A DNA stretch of 64,000 nucleotides from JAVBMJ01 sp031551275. Its GTDB lineage: Bacteria; Bacteroidota; Bacteroidia; Bacteroidales; Rikenellaceae. The notes under the pieces were generated by a model, which saw nothing but the letters and a program-made list of their open reading frames with translations, was not told where the DNA came from and searched no databases. This document shows positions 31,926 to 41,417 of this stretch, piece by piece. Location of the stretch: NCBI GenBank assembly GCA_031551275.1, contig JAVBNX010000015.1:1-64000 (forward strand), read 5' to 3'. How positions within the stretch are numbered: position 1 is the stretch's first letter; every line of letters begins with the position of its first letter. A program made the translations under genes and the position numbers.

Positions 31926-33497
31926 TTAATTGTCTTCGATTGCATAGGTCCACTCGGCGTAACCGTGGTTCTGCTGGTCGCGGATGGCGGGGTTGGAGTT
32001 CATCTCCGACAGGGGGATCGGGTAGACCGCCTTGTAGGAGACCGTGCCGGTCAACGCGCCGAAGGTAATGGCGCGGTCGTTCACGCACTCGATGATCTGG
32101 CGGTTGGCCAGGTTGCGCGCCGTGCGGAAATAATCCCAGTAGGTGTGCCCTTCGAGGATAAGTTCGCGGCGGCGTTCGTCCAGCACGCCCTCCTTGCCCG
32201 TGACGCTCACGTCGGCCTTGCGGCGCGGCTGGGAGACCATCGAGGCGTAGGTCGTCGCTTTGGCGAAGTCGCCCTTCATGGCGTAGGCCTCGGCGATGCT
32301 CAGGTAGACCTCAGGAAGGCGTACGACCGGGATGTTGTGCACCCCGTGGTTGGGATCACCGATGTATTTGCGCACGGTCTTGTACTCGGGATTCGACTCG
32401 AGGCCCAGGTCGCAGACCAGATAGTTGCGCACGTCGCTGGCGTAATAGGTCAAAAACTCGAGGCCGCGGGTCTTGATCCCCGAATTCTCGTCGTCCCAGG
32501 TCAGGCCGAGCTTGGAGTAGCCCACGTTCTGGGAGACCTTGCCGTCGCGCTCGGAGCCGGGTTCGTTCCAGGTCGGGCGGCGCACGAAATAGTTCAACGA
32601 CGCGGTGCCCATGTTGTCCTCGGAGGTGTAGCCCAACTCCCAGATGCTCTCGCTGTTGAAGGGCTTGTAGTAGGACGACGTGTAGGCGTCGTAAGGGATC
32701 ATCGAGTAGGATGAGCCGTATTGCTCGAGCCACTCCTCGCCCAGGGCGATCACATCGTCCCATTGCTCGAGGTATAGGTGGGCCCGCATGAGAAGCGCCT
32801 TGACGGCCGGGGCGCCGGTAAAGCCCTTGGCCACGGTGCGGCCCTCCAGCAGGCGTCCGGCGCGCTGGAACTGGTCGACGATGAATTTATAGGTCGAGTC
32901 GGCCGTCTCGCGGCGGATCTCGTGCTGGAAGATGTTGGTTCCCTTCTCGACCGTGTTGACGATCGGCACGCCCCATTTGAATTCCGGTTGGTATTTCGAA
33001 CCGCTCGTGACCGAGAAGATGGGCGGATAGGCGAACAAACGCATCAGGTTGAAATAGCCCAGCCCGCGGATCGCGTAGGCCTCCCCCTTGATGCGGCGGA
33101 GCTCCTCGGGGTCGCCCACCACGTTGTCGACGTTCTCGATCAGGATGGTGGCGTTGCGGATGACCAGGTAGATCGCCGTCCACGAGAGACGGGCGTTGCT
33201 GTTGGTCCTGGCCGATTCGTCGTAGCGGTTCTCCACCACGAACGAACTGCCGCCGGTCACGGCGCGCGTGAAGAATTCGGGGCCCTTGACTGCCTCGTAT
33301 AACAGCAGCGTGCCGCCGTAGTAGTGGCGCGCCCCCATCAGGTCGTAGGTCCCGGTAAGCAAGACGTTCATGCCCTCCACCGTGTTGAGCACGAAATCGC
33401 CCTCATACATCTCATATGGCTCCTTGTCGAGCATCTTCTCGCAGGCGCACAGGGAGATGAGCATGGCAAAAAACGGAATCAGAAATATCTTTTTCAT
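31926..33497 (-). CDS. SusD/RagB-family nutrient-binding lipoprotein
   Basis: 523 residues. Lipobox AMLISLCAC, then the RagB/SusD fold: EPYEMYEGDFVLNTVEGMN, the TPR-like helices LSWTAIYLVIRNATILIENV, EAYAIRGLGYFNLMRLFAYP, VKALLMRAHLYLEQWDDVIA, VRLPEVYLSIAEAYAMKG and the C-terminal VLDERRRELILEGHTYWDYF. SusD forms the lid of the SusC channel and binds glycan or peptide at the surface. It begins 5 bp after the susC stop. Specificity cannot be read from the sequence. Confidence 0.95.
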   Translation of the reverse strand: MKKIFLIPFFAMLISLCACEKMLDKEPYEMYEGDFVLNTVEGMNVLLTGTYDLMGARHYYGGTLLLYEAVKGPEFFTRAVTGGSSFVVENRYDESARTNSNARLSWTAIYLVIRNATILIENVDNVVGDPEELRRIKGEAYAIRGLGYFNLMRLFAYPPIFSVTSGSKYQPEFKWGVPIVNTVEKGTNIFQHEIRRETADSTYKFIVDQFQRAGRLLEGRTVAKGFTGAPAVKALLMRAHLYLEQWDDVIALGEEWLEQYGSSYSMIPYDAYTSSYYKPFNSESIWELGYTSEDNMGTASLNYFVRRPTWNEPGSERDGKVSQNVGYSKLGLTWDDENSGIKTRGLEFLTYYASDVRNYLVCDLGLESNPEYKTVRKYIGDPNHGVHNIPVVRLPEVYLSIAEAYAMKGDFAKATTYASMVSQPRRKADVSVTGKEGVLDERRRELILEGHTYWDYFRTARNLANRQIIECVNDRAITFGALTGTVSYKAVYPIPLSEMNSNPAIRDQQNHGYAEWTYAIEDN

Positions 33498-33502
33498 AGT
33501 CG

Positions 33503-36500
33503 TCAGAAGTTAATCGAAAGTCCTCCGGTATAGGTCGACGCGGTGGGATAACGGTCGGTGTAACGGTAACCCGAGAGCGAAAGCTCGGGGTCGTAGCCGG
33601 GTATGTGGGAGAAGATAAAGGGATTGTCGGCCTGCACGAAAACGGTGGCCGAGGAGATGTGCAACTTCTTCATCCAACGCTGAGGGAAGGTGTAGGACAG
33701 CTTGATGTTGCGGATCTTCAAATAGTCGCCCTTCTTCAAAAAGCGGGTGGTGGTCGAGGTCATGTTGGTCGCCTCGCGCAAACGCAGGGGCGAGGTGGCG
33801 TAGATGTTGTCCGGGGTCCAGCGGTCGAGCTGCTCGACGGCTGCCGAGTACTCGGAAGAGCCGTCGGTCTCGATGATCTGGCCGGCCAACCTGTCGTAGA
33901 TTTGATACCCCCAGGCGTAGGAGCAGAGGGTGCTGAGCATCCAGTTGCCGTAGCTGTACTTGATCGAGAAACCGCCCGAGACCTTGGGCAAGCCCTGTCC
34001 CACGATTTCGAAAGGAACGCCGGTCGTTCCGATGGCGAAGTACTTGTTGCCGTCTTCATCGAAGTGGGGGTATAGGATCAGACCGGTTGCCGGGTCGACG
34101 CCCCCAGACTCGCGCAGGTACCAGGAATAGACGCTCTTACCGTTGGCCATCAACTGGCGGCTGTAAGCGTCGAGCTCCTGGTCGGCCAGGCCGTAGTAGG
34201 TCGATTTGAGCGTGGCGATGTTGAAGCTGATCTCCAGGTTCTGTTTCTTGGTAACCAGGGGCCTGCCGATCACTTCGATCTCCACGCCGCGGTTGTTGAT
34301 CCCCGCCGAGGTGTTCATCAGCATGGTCTGGTAGCCCGAGCCCATCGACACGCGCACATCCTGCAACAGGTCTTTCGACTTGCGCTCGTAGTACTCGGCC
34401 GAAAGGCGGAGGCGGCTGGAGAAAAAGCGGATGTCCAGGCCCGTATTCCAGATGCGGTTGCCCTCCCAGGTCAAGTCCCTGGGGACCTCCAGTTGGGCGG
34501 CGCCGGGCGTGCCCATGTAGTTGCTCGACTTGTAACCGTCGCGCCACAGATAGAGGTTCAAAGGCAGCGTGCCGTTCACACCGTAGCTCCCTTTGAAACG
34601 CAGGTAGTTGATGGGCGTGTTCAGGTTCTTGAACCACTCCTCGTTGTGCACGCCCCAGCCGCCGGCCACCGACCAGAAGTGGCCCGTGCGCTTATCGGGG
34701 CTGAAACGCGAGGAGGAGTCCATCCTGTACGACGCCGAGAGAAAATAGCGGTGGCGGTAAGAGTAATCCGCCGAGGAGAGCAGGGAGAAGAGCGCGAAAC
34801 CGCTTCCGCCCCCGGTCCAACCGCTGATCTGCGACCCCATCGAGGCGTAAGGCTTCGAATCGGAAGCGAAATTGGTAACCGACATCCGGTTGTAGGTGTT
34901 GCGCTGGTCCTCGAACTCGCTGCCCGCCACAACGTTCAGGCGGTGGCGAGCCTTCCAGGTCTTGCTCACGGTAAACAGGTTGGTCGAGGTAAGCTTGCGG
35001 CTGTGCGAGTCGCTCTCGTTCAACAAACCGTTGGTCAAAAGGCCCGTGCCGAACTCGCGGCTGTAATAGGCGTGTCGGCGGACCTGTGTGTAGTAGAGCG
35101 AGTTGGTGCTCTTGAATTTAAGCCAGGGCAACAGATTCAACTGGATCCAGCCCTGGGCCGTGAGGCTCAACAGGGGACGCTCGTTGACGTTCTCCCGGGC
35201 GATCGACAGGGGGTTGTTGTTCGAATTGAGCAGGTTGTTGGGAAAATAGAAGTTGTAGGAGCCGTCCTCGAGGCGCGGCGCGACCACCGAAGGAACCATC
35301 ACGGCGGCGTATTGCGGCGAGTTGAAGGACTCCGAGCCCGACTGGGGGCCGGTCTGGACCGAGCTGGCCATGTAGGTGCTGATGCCCCAGTTGACCAGTT
35401 GCTTTTCCAGCTCGGAGGAGAGCTTCATCCGCATCGAGTAGCGTTTGAGCTGACTGTTGATGATGGTCCCTTGCTGGTCGAAATACTCCGCCGAGCCGTA
35501 GTAGCGCATCGTGCTGCTGCCGCCCGATACCGAGACGTTGGCCTTGACGAAGGGCGCGGGGCGCGAAATCTCCTTGAACCAGTCCACCGAGGGGAGTTTG
35601 TCGCGGTCGGCGGCAAAATAGTCGTAGTTGCGGAAGGTCCCGTCGCCCAACGGCATGGCGTAGATGTCGTTGAACCTGCCCTGGGCCACCTTCATCCACT
35701 GGTAGTAGTTGTAGCGCTGGTCGCCGACGGTGTAACCCGTCTTGTCGTTGTAAAGGTTGGTAAGCTGCTTGACCAGCTCGATGCGCGACTGGCTGGTATT
35801 ATCAACCACATTCAAGGCGTGCTGTATCAGGCGGTTGAACTCGGCCTCGACCCAAAGCTCGGAGAATTGCTGGCCGTTGGTCATCTCGGGATAGACGTTC
35901 ATGACCGCGAAGCCGCTTTGCAGGTTGACGGCGAACTTGGGTTTTTCGTTCTCACGGCCGCTCTTTGTTGTAATTACGATTACACCGTTCGCGCCACGCG
36001 ACCCGTACAAAGCGGCCGAGGCGGCATCTTTCAGCTCGGTAATGTTGACGATGTCCGAGGGATTCAACGCGTTGATGGGATTGGAGGGCGAGCTCGAATC
36101 GCCGGTCTGGTTGACCTGGTCCCAAACCACCCCGTCCACCACGTAGAGGGGCTGGTTGTCGGCGTTCATCGAGCCTACCCCGCGCAGCAGCACTTCGTTC
36201 TGCTCGCCGGGCTGTCCCGACTCCGCGACCAGCGTACCGGGCGAGATGCCCCGCAAGGCCTCCTCGATGGTGGCGATGGCGCGCGTGCCGATCTGGTCGG
36301 CCGAGATCACTTTGGCCGAGCCGGTGTAGGTGTCGGCCGAAACGGTGTGGTAACCCGTGATGACGACCTGCTCGATCTGCTCGACCTCCTGCTCGAGGGT
36401 CACGTCGACAACCTGGCGGCTTTGGATCTTCACGGTCGCGGTTTTCATGCCCAAATAGTTGAATACAAGGGATGACGTGTCGGGGCGCTGGACAACGATC

Positions 36501-36745
36501 TTGTAGACGCCGTTGCGGTCGGTGGCCGTTCCGAGCGTGGTGCCCTGCACGACGACGGTAACTCCCGCCATCGGCGATCCATTTCCGGAAACGATCCCCG
36601 TCACCGTCAGGCGTTGCTGGGCGGCGGGTTGGGCGGCGGACTGGGCGTGCAGGGAGGCCCCAAAGAGCAACATCCCCGACAGGCAAACCGCTGCACGGAG
36701 CAGGGGGCGTGCCTTTCTTCCTGGTTTTGTGTCCTGATTGGTCAT
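33503..36745 (-). CDS. SusC/RagA-family TonB-linked outer-membrane transporter
   Basis: 1080 residues. Signal peptide AAVCLSGMLLFGASLHAQ, a CarboxypepD_reg-like domain (LTVTGIVSGNGSPMAGVTVV), a TonB-box-like EQVVITGYHTVS, the plug domain (IEEALRGISPGTLVAESGQ, VLLRGVGSMNADNQPLYVVDG, AALYGSRGANGVIVITTKSG) and a long 22-stranded barrel. It imports large ligands captured by SusD using TonB energy. No anti-sigma-interacting N-terminal extension is present, so it is not an ECF-controlled SusC; control by the LacI-type protein is more likely. It is 21 bp downstream of the sialidase-fold gene. Confidence 0.96.
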   Translation of the reverse strand: MTNQDTKPGRKARPLLRAAVCLSGMLLFGASLHAQSAAQPAAQQRLTVTGIVSGNGSPMAGVTVVVQGTTLGTATDRNGVYKIVVQRPDTSSLVFNYLGMKTATVKIQSRQVVDVTLEQEVEQIEQVVITGYHTVSADTYTGSAKVISADQIGTRAIATIEEALRGISPGTLVAESGQPGEQNEVLLRGVGSMNADNQPLYVVDGVVWDQVNQTGDSSSPSNPINALNPSDIVNITELKDAASAALYGSRGANGVIVITTKSGRENEKPKFAVNLQSGFAVMNVYPEMTNGQQFSELWVEAEFNRLIQHALNVVDNTSQSRIELVKQLTNLYNDKTGYTVGDQRYNYYQWMKVAQGRFNDIYAMPLGDGTFRNYDYFAADRDKLPSVDWFKEISRPAPFVKANVSVSGGSSTMRYYGSAEYFDQQGTIINSQLKRYSMRMKLSSELEKQLVNWGISTYMASSVQTGPQSGSESFNSPQYAAVMVPSVVAPRLEDGSYNFYFPNNLLNSNNNPLSIARENVNERPLLSLTAQGWIQLNLLPWLKFKSTNSLYYTQVRRHAYYSREFGTGLLTNGLLNESDSHSRKLTSTNLFTVSKTWKARHRLNVVAGSEFEDQRNTYNRMSVTNFASDSKPYASMGSQISGWTGGGSGFALFSLLSSADYSYRHRYFLSASYRMDSSSRFSPDKRTGHFWSVAGGWGVHNEEWFKNLNTPINYLRFKGSYGVNGTLPLNLYLWRDGYKSSNYMGTPGAAQLEVPRDLTWEGNRIWNTGLDIRFFSSRLRLSAEYYERKSKDLLQDVRVSMGSGYQTMLMNTSAGINNRGVEIEVIGRPLVTKKQNLEISFNIATLKSTYYGLADQELDAYSRQLMANGKSVYSWYLRESGGVDPATGLILYPHFDEDGNKYFAIGTTGVPFEIVGQGLPKVSGGFSIKYSYGNWMLSTLCSYAWGYQIYDRLAGQIIETDGSSEYSAAVEQLDRWTPDNIYATSPLRLREATNMTSTTTRFLKKGDYLKIRNIKLSYTFPQRWMKKLHISSATVFVQADNPFIFSHIPGYDPELSLSGYRYTDRYPTASTYTGGLSINF

Positions 36746-36766
36746 ATTTTTATCTCTTTCAAGGGT

Positions 36767-38053
36767 TTATTTGGAAGTGGCTTTCCCCGCGGCTTTCGCG
36801 CGGGCCTGGATGTTGGCGGCCGATTTTTTTACCTTGCCCGGCTTGCTGATGGGGATTTGCAACTTCGAGCGGGGTGAAACGACCTTTCTCGAGAGGATGT
36901 CCATTTCGTTGAAACGGGCCATCAGCACATCGCCCTCGGCGGTGCGTTGGAAGTCGTAAGAGATGTAGATATAGCCGTCGGGGGCCTGGAAGCCCGTCGG
37001 GTAGGAGATCCCGGTGCGCACATCCAAAAGCAGTCCGCCCGCCCAGGTCTTCCCGTCGTCGCCCGAGACGAACGCCCGAAGATGGGAACGCACGCTGGTT
37101 TTGGTGTCCGTCATCCCGTGCCGCACCAACAGCAGGTGCCCCGAGGCGAGGCGCATGATGAAGTGGCGCGAATTGACGTGCGGCTGGTAAAGCTCGGGCT
37201 TGCTCCAGGTGTACCCCTTGTCGGTGGAGAAGCTCTCGCAGATGCCCAGGCCCGTGCGGGCGGTCATCCACCAGGTGCCGTCTTTCTTCTCGATGATCAG
37301 GTGCTCGTCGAAATTGGGCTTGGGGAAGCGGACCATGCCCCGGCGCTCCCAGGTAGCCCCCTGGTCGGTCGAGACGAAGGCGTGCGCCCCGCGAAACTCG
37401 TCCAACTCGGGATAGGCACCCTTCAGGGGGTTCTCGGTCCAACCCTTCTCGAGCAGGACATCCATCCTGTCGCGGGGCCACAAACTCACGGGCAGGATCC
37501 ACTCGCCGGTCGAGGCCACGGTGGGTTTTTGCAGCGTGCATCCGAAGCCGATATAACGCGGCGCGCTCCATACGGGGGCGGCGGCATCGGGGTTCTCGCA
37601 CACCGAGCACCAGCCTCCGCTGCGTCCGTCGAAGTAGGTCACGCCCTGGTCGAAAAAGAGCCAAAGGCGACCCAGGGGGTCGGTCCACAGTGTACCTACG
37701 ATCGTGCGGCGCTTGAGCGGGTCGCCGGGGCGGTGGGGGTCGATGACCACCTTGGTCTTCGACCACTCTTCGCCGTCCGTGTCGCTCCAGGCCATCACGA
37801 AGAAGGCATTGGCATTGTCGCCGCCGCCCACCCAGCACGCCCAGATGCGTCCTTTCGGGGTGCGTTCGATGCCGATGGTCATGCCGAAATCGAGGTTTTT
37901 GGCGTTGTACTTCCTGTCGGGCCCGGTATCGATCACAGGTGCGACCATACCTACGCTGTCGGCCCATCTGTACAACTGCGGGTCCTGCCCGGATACCGTC
38001 CCGCCCAAAAGAAGGGCGAAAGAGGTAAGTACAAGTCGTTTCAGTGGTTTCAT
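36767..38053 (-). CDS. Sialidase-fold (BNR repeat) secreted protein A
   Basis: 428 residues from ATG 38053, chosen because MKPLKRLVLTSFALLLGGTVSG is a signal peptide; the longer upstream frame overlaps the YhcH gene in another frame. It is a six-bladed propeller with Asp-box repeats VSTDQGATW, FSTDKGYTW and VSGDDGKTW. Canonical GH33 sialidases have an Arg-Ile-Pro motif in the first blade; here that place reads IERTPKGRIWACW, so true sialidase activity is doubtful and a different exo-glycosidase or binding role is possible. The last ~30 residues form a Lys/Ala-rich basic tail (KVKKSAANIQARAKAAGK). 35-bp gap to the upstream gene. Confidence 0.8.
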   Translation of the reverse strand: MKPLKRLVLTSFALLLGGTVSGQDPQLYRWADSVGMVAPVIDTGPDRKYNAKNLDFGMTIGIERTPKGRIWACWVGGGDNANAFFVMAWSDTDGEEWSKTKVVIDPHRPGDPLKRRTIVGTLWTDPLGRLWLFFDQGVTYFDGRSGGWCSVCENPDAAAPVWSAPRYIGFGCTLQKPTVASTGEWILPVSLWPRDRMDVLLEKGWTENPLKGAYPELDEFRGAHAFVSTDQGATWERRGMVRFPKPNFDEHLIIEKKDGTWWMTARTGLGICESFSTDKGYTWSKPELYQPHVNSRHFIMRLASGHLLLVRHGMTDTKTSVRSHLRAFVSGDDGKTWAGGLLLDVRTGISYPTGFQAPDGYIYISYDFQRTAEGDVLMARFNEMDILSRKVVSPRSKLQIPISKPGKVKKSAANIQARAKAAGKATSK

Positions 38054-38088
38054 AATAGAGAGGTTAGGTAGTTTAAAAGGGTTGGTGG

Positions 38089-38610
38089 TCAGTTCCTGAC
38101 CTTGACAACCGCCTTGCGCAGCGTCCCCTCCCCTATCATCGGGGCGTGGGCGTGTTCGGGCGCAAAGACGATGAACTGCATGGGTTGCACCCCGATTACC
38201 GAGGCGATGGGGTCGTCGAAGAACTGGATGTCTTTTTCGGCGTCCATCTCCGCGCGGGGCTGCGAACACTCCGCGCGGTCGCGGTAGCCGTAGCGCTCGA
38301 CCCCGTCGATGGGGATCTGGATGTCGTAGTAGTTGTCGTGCACCTCCAACAGGGCCTCCTGCTCGCTGCGGAGCCGGGCGTCGCTGATGGTAATGTAGAC
38401 CTCGATGCTGTCGATTCGGTAGGTGCCCGGTTCGAGCGATCGGAGGTCCGTAGCGCGCAGGTAATCGAATGCCGAAGCGAAACGGGGGTTCACTTCGATC
38501 CAACGGGCTTCGGCCTGCGGGGAGAAGTCCTGAGCAATCGGTTGCGTAGAAGTCGATTTTTGAGAGCAACCGATCAGGGCGAACAATGCGGCGATCATTA
38601 TCTTTCTCAT
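38089..38610 (-). CDS. YhcH/YjgK/YiaL-family protein as a lipoprotein
   Basis: 173 residues. MRKIMIAALFALIGC is a lipoprotein signal, unusual for this mostly cytoplasmic family. The rest matches the cupin-like YhcH/EbgC fold: TYRIDSIEVYITISD, ALLEVHDNYYDIQIPIDG (His/Glu region), DIQFFDDP and FIVFAPEHAHAPMIGEG (His pair), ending RKAVVKVRN. Relatives in nan operons act on sialic acids or their open forms, probably as anomerase/isomerase. Being secreted here, it may prepare the released sugar acid before uptake. It lies 7 bp after the aldolase gene. Catalytic details are unknown. Confidence 0.88.
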   Translation of the reverse strand: MRKIMIAALFALIGCSQKSTSTQPIAQDFSPQAEARWIEVNPRFASAFDYLRATDLRSLEPGTYRIDSIEVYITISDARLRSEQEALLEVHDNYYDIQIPIDGVERYGYRDRAECSQPRAEMDAEKDIQFFDDPIASVIGVQPMQFIVFAPEHAHAPMIGEGTLRKAVVKVRN

Positions 38611-38617
38611 GGTCGTT

Positions 38618-39343
38618 CTATTTTAAATGGTTTGACAGGATCTTCCTGTATCCCGACCTGAGCACGGACATGTCCGAGCCGACGGCCAGGCATCCGAATC
38701 CGGCCTCCCGTTTGGCGGCGGAGTCCTCTTCGGGCGAAAGGAGTATGCCGGCCTGCTTGCCGGCTTTAGAGGCCGCGGCGGCCACTTTTTGCAGCGCCTG
38801 GTCGTAAGAGATCGAGCCGGGGGTTACCGAGAGGTCCAAAGCGAGGTCCCTCGGGCCCACGAAGAGGATGTCTACACCCTCGACGGCGGCGATCTGTTCC
38901 ACATTGGCCACACCCTCGCAGTTCTCGATCTGGGCCAGCAGCAAAGGCGGTTCCCAGGTGCGCATATCCTTCGGGGTCGATTGTCCGTAAGCGAAAGAGC
39001 GCGCTGCCGACGAGAAACCCCGGCTGCCCCTGGGCGGGTAGCGCATGGCGTCTACCACGGCCTGAGCCTGGGCGGTGTTACAGACGTGGGGCATCATGAT
39101 GCCGTGGACGCCCCAGTCGAGTATGCGGGCGATAAAGCCGGGACGCATATCGCCTATGCGCACGATCACTTTGGTGTCGCCCCTGACCGCCTGGATGTTG
39201 GCCAGCAGCTCGGACTCCTGCATAAAGCCGTGTTCGAGGTCCAGCAGGAGCCAGTCGAAGCCCATGCCGGAGATCATCTCGGTCACGACGGTCGATCCGG
39301 CCGAGATCCAGGTTCCCAATCCCAATGTTCTGTCCTGTTTCAT
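38618..39343 (-). CDS. HpcH/HpaI-type aldolase
   Basis: 241 residues from ATG 39343, which overlaps the kinase stop by 4 bp. Class II pyruvate-dependent aldolase fold: LLLDLEHGFMQ (active-site His), VIVRIGDMRPGFIARILDWG, GIMMPHVCNTAQAQAVVDAM, YPPRGSRGFS, LLAQIENCEGVANVEQI (metal-binding Glu) and LFVGPRDLALDL (metal Asp just before it, substrate Arg). Family members cleave 2-keto-3-deoxy acids to pyruvate and an aldehyde. Cytoplasmic, no signal peptide. Coupling with the kinase gene suggests a phosphorylated 2-keto-3-deoxy acid as substrate, but this is inference. Confidence 0.92.
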   Translation of the reverse strand: MKQDRTLGLGTWISAGSTVVTEMISGMGFDWLLLDLEHGFMQESELLANIQAVRGDTKVIVRIGDMRPGFIARILDWGVHGIMMPHVCNTAQAQAVVDAMRYPPRGSRGFSSAARSFAYGQSTPKDMRTWEPPLLLAQIENCEGVANVEQIAAVEGVDILFVGPRDLALDLSVTPGSISYDQALQKVAAAASKAGKQAGILLSPEEDSAAKREAGFGCLAVGSDMSVLRSGYRKILSNHLK

Positions 39344-40425
39344 AATTCGAAGATGTTTTTGTTCCCGCGCAGCCCCTCGCAAGCCGTAAGGATACGGCCC
39401 AGGGTCTCGCGGCGCAAAGACTCGCCGCCCTCCGGGGAGTTGATCAGGAAAAAGTTGTTGCCTTTGTCGAAGTAGCCCGCGCCCACACGGATGACCGCCT
39501 TGTAGATCATGTTGCGCAGCATGTGGAGCCAGAAACGGCGCTCGAACTCCTCGGGCAGGGGCTTGACCTCGGCGTATCCGTCGATCAGGGCGCGCATCTC
39601 GTTGCCCGTGTGGAAACACCCGATCAGGGAGAGGTCGTCGGTCGGGTCGCCCGATACCGAGTCGTCCCAGTCGATCACCGAGTGGATCGTATCCTTGTCG
39701 CCGAGCACGTTCCAAAGCGCTATGTCCTTGTGGACCAGGCAACCCTGCTTGATATCGAGGCAATCGTCGGAGGCCTTGACCAGATCGGCGATCTGCCCGG
39801 CCTGGCTGAAATCCATAAAGCCCCTCTTGACCAAAAAGCCCACGTGACGCTCCAGGTTCAGGGTGTAGTAGTCCCGGTAGGCGGGCAGCAAACCGACCAG
39901 TTGCCCCTCCTTGCGCAGCACGGCGGTGCTGAAGGGTCCGTAGCCCGGGGTGGCGATCTGCTGCCATTGGGCGATGTAGCGGCCCAGTTGGCGCATGACG
40001 GTCAAAGAGTCCAGCTCGCCGGCCTTGTACAAGCGGTTCAGGTCGGGATAGGGCACCATCTCCATCAGTTGCCAGGCGAAGGGGTGGCGTTCCCGCCAGG
40101 CGTCGACGGCAAAGATCCGGGGGGTGGGCACGCCGAGTTGGCGCACACGGTCCATCACCGTGGATTCGACCTCCATGTACTGGTCGCCCTCGGGTCCGTT
40201 CTCGATCCGGACGAAATAGTCCACCCCCCCGCGACTCGCTATATACGTGAGGTGGTTCCCCTGTCCGTTGGCCGGGGAGAGGGTAAAGCCGTCGTCGCCG
40301 AAGTACCCGGCCAACGCCTCCTTGATCCCCTTTTCAACCGACGCGGAACCGTTTTCACCCTTGATGGCGAAGAAGGCCGAAGGGCGGTCGCATTTCCAGT
40401 AGTATATATTCTCGCGTGATGCCAT
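39340..40425 (-). CDS. APH/choline-kinase-fold small-molecule kinase
   Basis: 361 residues. Protein-kinase-like phosphotransferase of the aminoglycoside-phosphotransferase superfamily: Brenner motif LVHKDIALWNVL (catalytic Asp, metal Asn) near residue 231-242 and metal-binding IDWDDSVSGDP near 252-262. N-terminal lobe shows YFVRIENG and YMEVESTVMDRVRQLGVPTP. Such kinases act on sugars, choline, homoserine and drugs. With stops/starts overlapping the aldolase (4 bp) and the symporter (1 bp, TAATG), the natural reading is a catabolic kinase for the imported compound. A resistance role is unlikely. Confidence 0.85.
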   Translation of the reverse strand: MASRENIYYWKCDRPSAFFAIKGENGSASVEKGIKEALAGYFGDDGFTLSPANGQGNHLTYIASRGGVDYFVRIENGPEGDQYMEVESTVMDRVRQLGVPTPRIFAVDAWRERHPFAWQLMEMVPYPDLNRLYKAGELDSLTVMRQLGRYIAQWQQIATPGYGPFSTAVLRKEGQLVGLLPAYRDYYTLNLERHVGFLVKRGFMDFSQAGQIADLVKASDDCLDIKQGCLVHKDIALWNVLGDKDTIHSVIDWDDSVSGDPTDDLSLIGCFHTGNEMRALIDGYAEVKPLPEEFERRFWLHMLRNMIYKAVIRVGAGYFDKGNNFFLINSPEGGESLRRETLGRILTACEGLRGNKNIFEL

Positions 40426-41393
40426 TACGAGTTAATTTCAGTTTCGACGGGTTTGGATGTAAACCGCCAGATGGTAGCCAGGATGCCTCCGATGACGGTC
40501 TGGATGACCGAGCAGAAGACCGCCGGGACACCCACCAAGGGCATAAAGAGGGGGAAGTGGCTCTTGGCCAGCACGGCTGCAAGTCCTCCGTTCTGCATCC
40601 CCGTTTCGCACGATATGGCCTTGGACATGTAGTGGTTGAAGCGGAACACGCGTCCGAAGGCGTACCCCAGCCCGAAGCCCAGCGAGTGGACCAGCGTGGC
40701 GGCCAGGGCCAGCAGCCCGGCGTACTCGAGCAACATCTCGCGTCCGCCGACCACCGCGGGGGCGATGATCCCGCCCGAGATAAAGACGATGGCCCAGGTC
40801 GAGATCACGGGGCCGGTCTGGCCCAGGCTCCTGACGAACTTCGGGAAACGGTAGTTGATGAAGATCCCCAGAAGCACCGGGATCAGCACGACGCGCACAA
40901 CGCTGAAAAACATCCCCCACCCGTCCACCGGGACGAGTTGGCCGATCAGCAGCATGCACAGGATCGGGGTCATGAAGATCCCCAGAAGGGTCGATACCGC
41001 CGTGCTTACCACCGACAGGGCCACGTTCGCGCGGGCGATGTAGGTAATCACGTTCGAAGCCGTCCCGGCCGGGCAGCAGGCCACCAGGATAAGCCCCACG
41101 GCGAACTCGGTGGGGAGCTTCAGTACCGTGGCCACCAGCCAGCCCGACAGGGGCAGGATACTGTACTGGGCAAGGGCTGCGATGACCACCACACGGGGCG
41201 TTTTGAACAGCACCTTGAAGTCCTCCACGTTGAGCGTCAGGCCCATGCCGAGCATTACCAGGGCCATGGCCCAGGTCATCCAGCTTCCGCGCGTGAACCA
41301 CATGAACGCCTCCGGGGCGAAGAACCCGACCGCAAAAGCGAGCACGATCCAAACCGCGTAGAGGTTGATAAACCAGTCGAGAATTTTTTTCAT
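40425..41393 (-). CDS. BASS/SBF-family sodium symporter
   Basis: 322 residues, about ten hydrophobic helices. Bile-acid:sodium symporter family: WAMALVMLGMGLTLNVEDF, the crossover helix with LILVACCPAGTASNVITYIA (Na-site region), NVALSVVSTAVSTLLGIFMT and ISCETGMQNGGLAAVL (second sodium site, ExxMQN). Bacterial members carry bile acids, pantoate, pyruvate and other monocarboxylates. In this operon it is the only visible inner-membrane importer, so it is a good candidate for uptake of the released acid. Its stop overlaps the kinase ATG by one base. Confidence 0.92.
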   Translation of the reverse strand: MKKILDWFINLYAVWIVLAFAVGFFAPEAFMWFTRGSWMTWAMALVMLGMGLTLNVEDFKVLFKTPRVVVIAALAQYSILPLSGWLVATVLKLPTEFAVGLILVACCPAGTASNVITYIARANVALSVVSTAVSTLLGIFMTPILCMLLIGQLVPVDGWGMFFSVVRVVLIPVLLGIFINYRFPKFVRSLGQTGPVISTWAIVFISGGIIAPAVVGGREMLLEYAGLLALAATLVHSLGFGLGYAFGRVFRFNHYMSKAISCETGMQNGGLAAVLAKSHFPLFMPLVGVPAVFCSVIQTVIGGILATIWRFTSKPVETEINS

Positions 41394-41417
41394 GAATCGA
41401 TTATTTTGAGTTAGTTG

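Noticed and set aside
36767..38569. Longer version of sialidase-fold protein A starting at 38569
   Set aside because: The first ~170 residues are Arg/Pro-rich out-of-frame sequence of the YhcH gene; a signal peptide begins at 38053.
38618..39967. Longer version of the aldolase starting at 39967
   Set aside because: The extra part is an out-of-frame reading of the kinase gene; the ATG at 39343 gives the correct family start and a 4-bp overlap.
39340..40425. Aminoglycoside resistance gene
   Set aside because: The APH fold is shared by many metabolic kinases and the gene is translationally coupled to an aldolase and a symporter in a nutrient operon.
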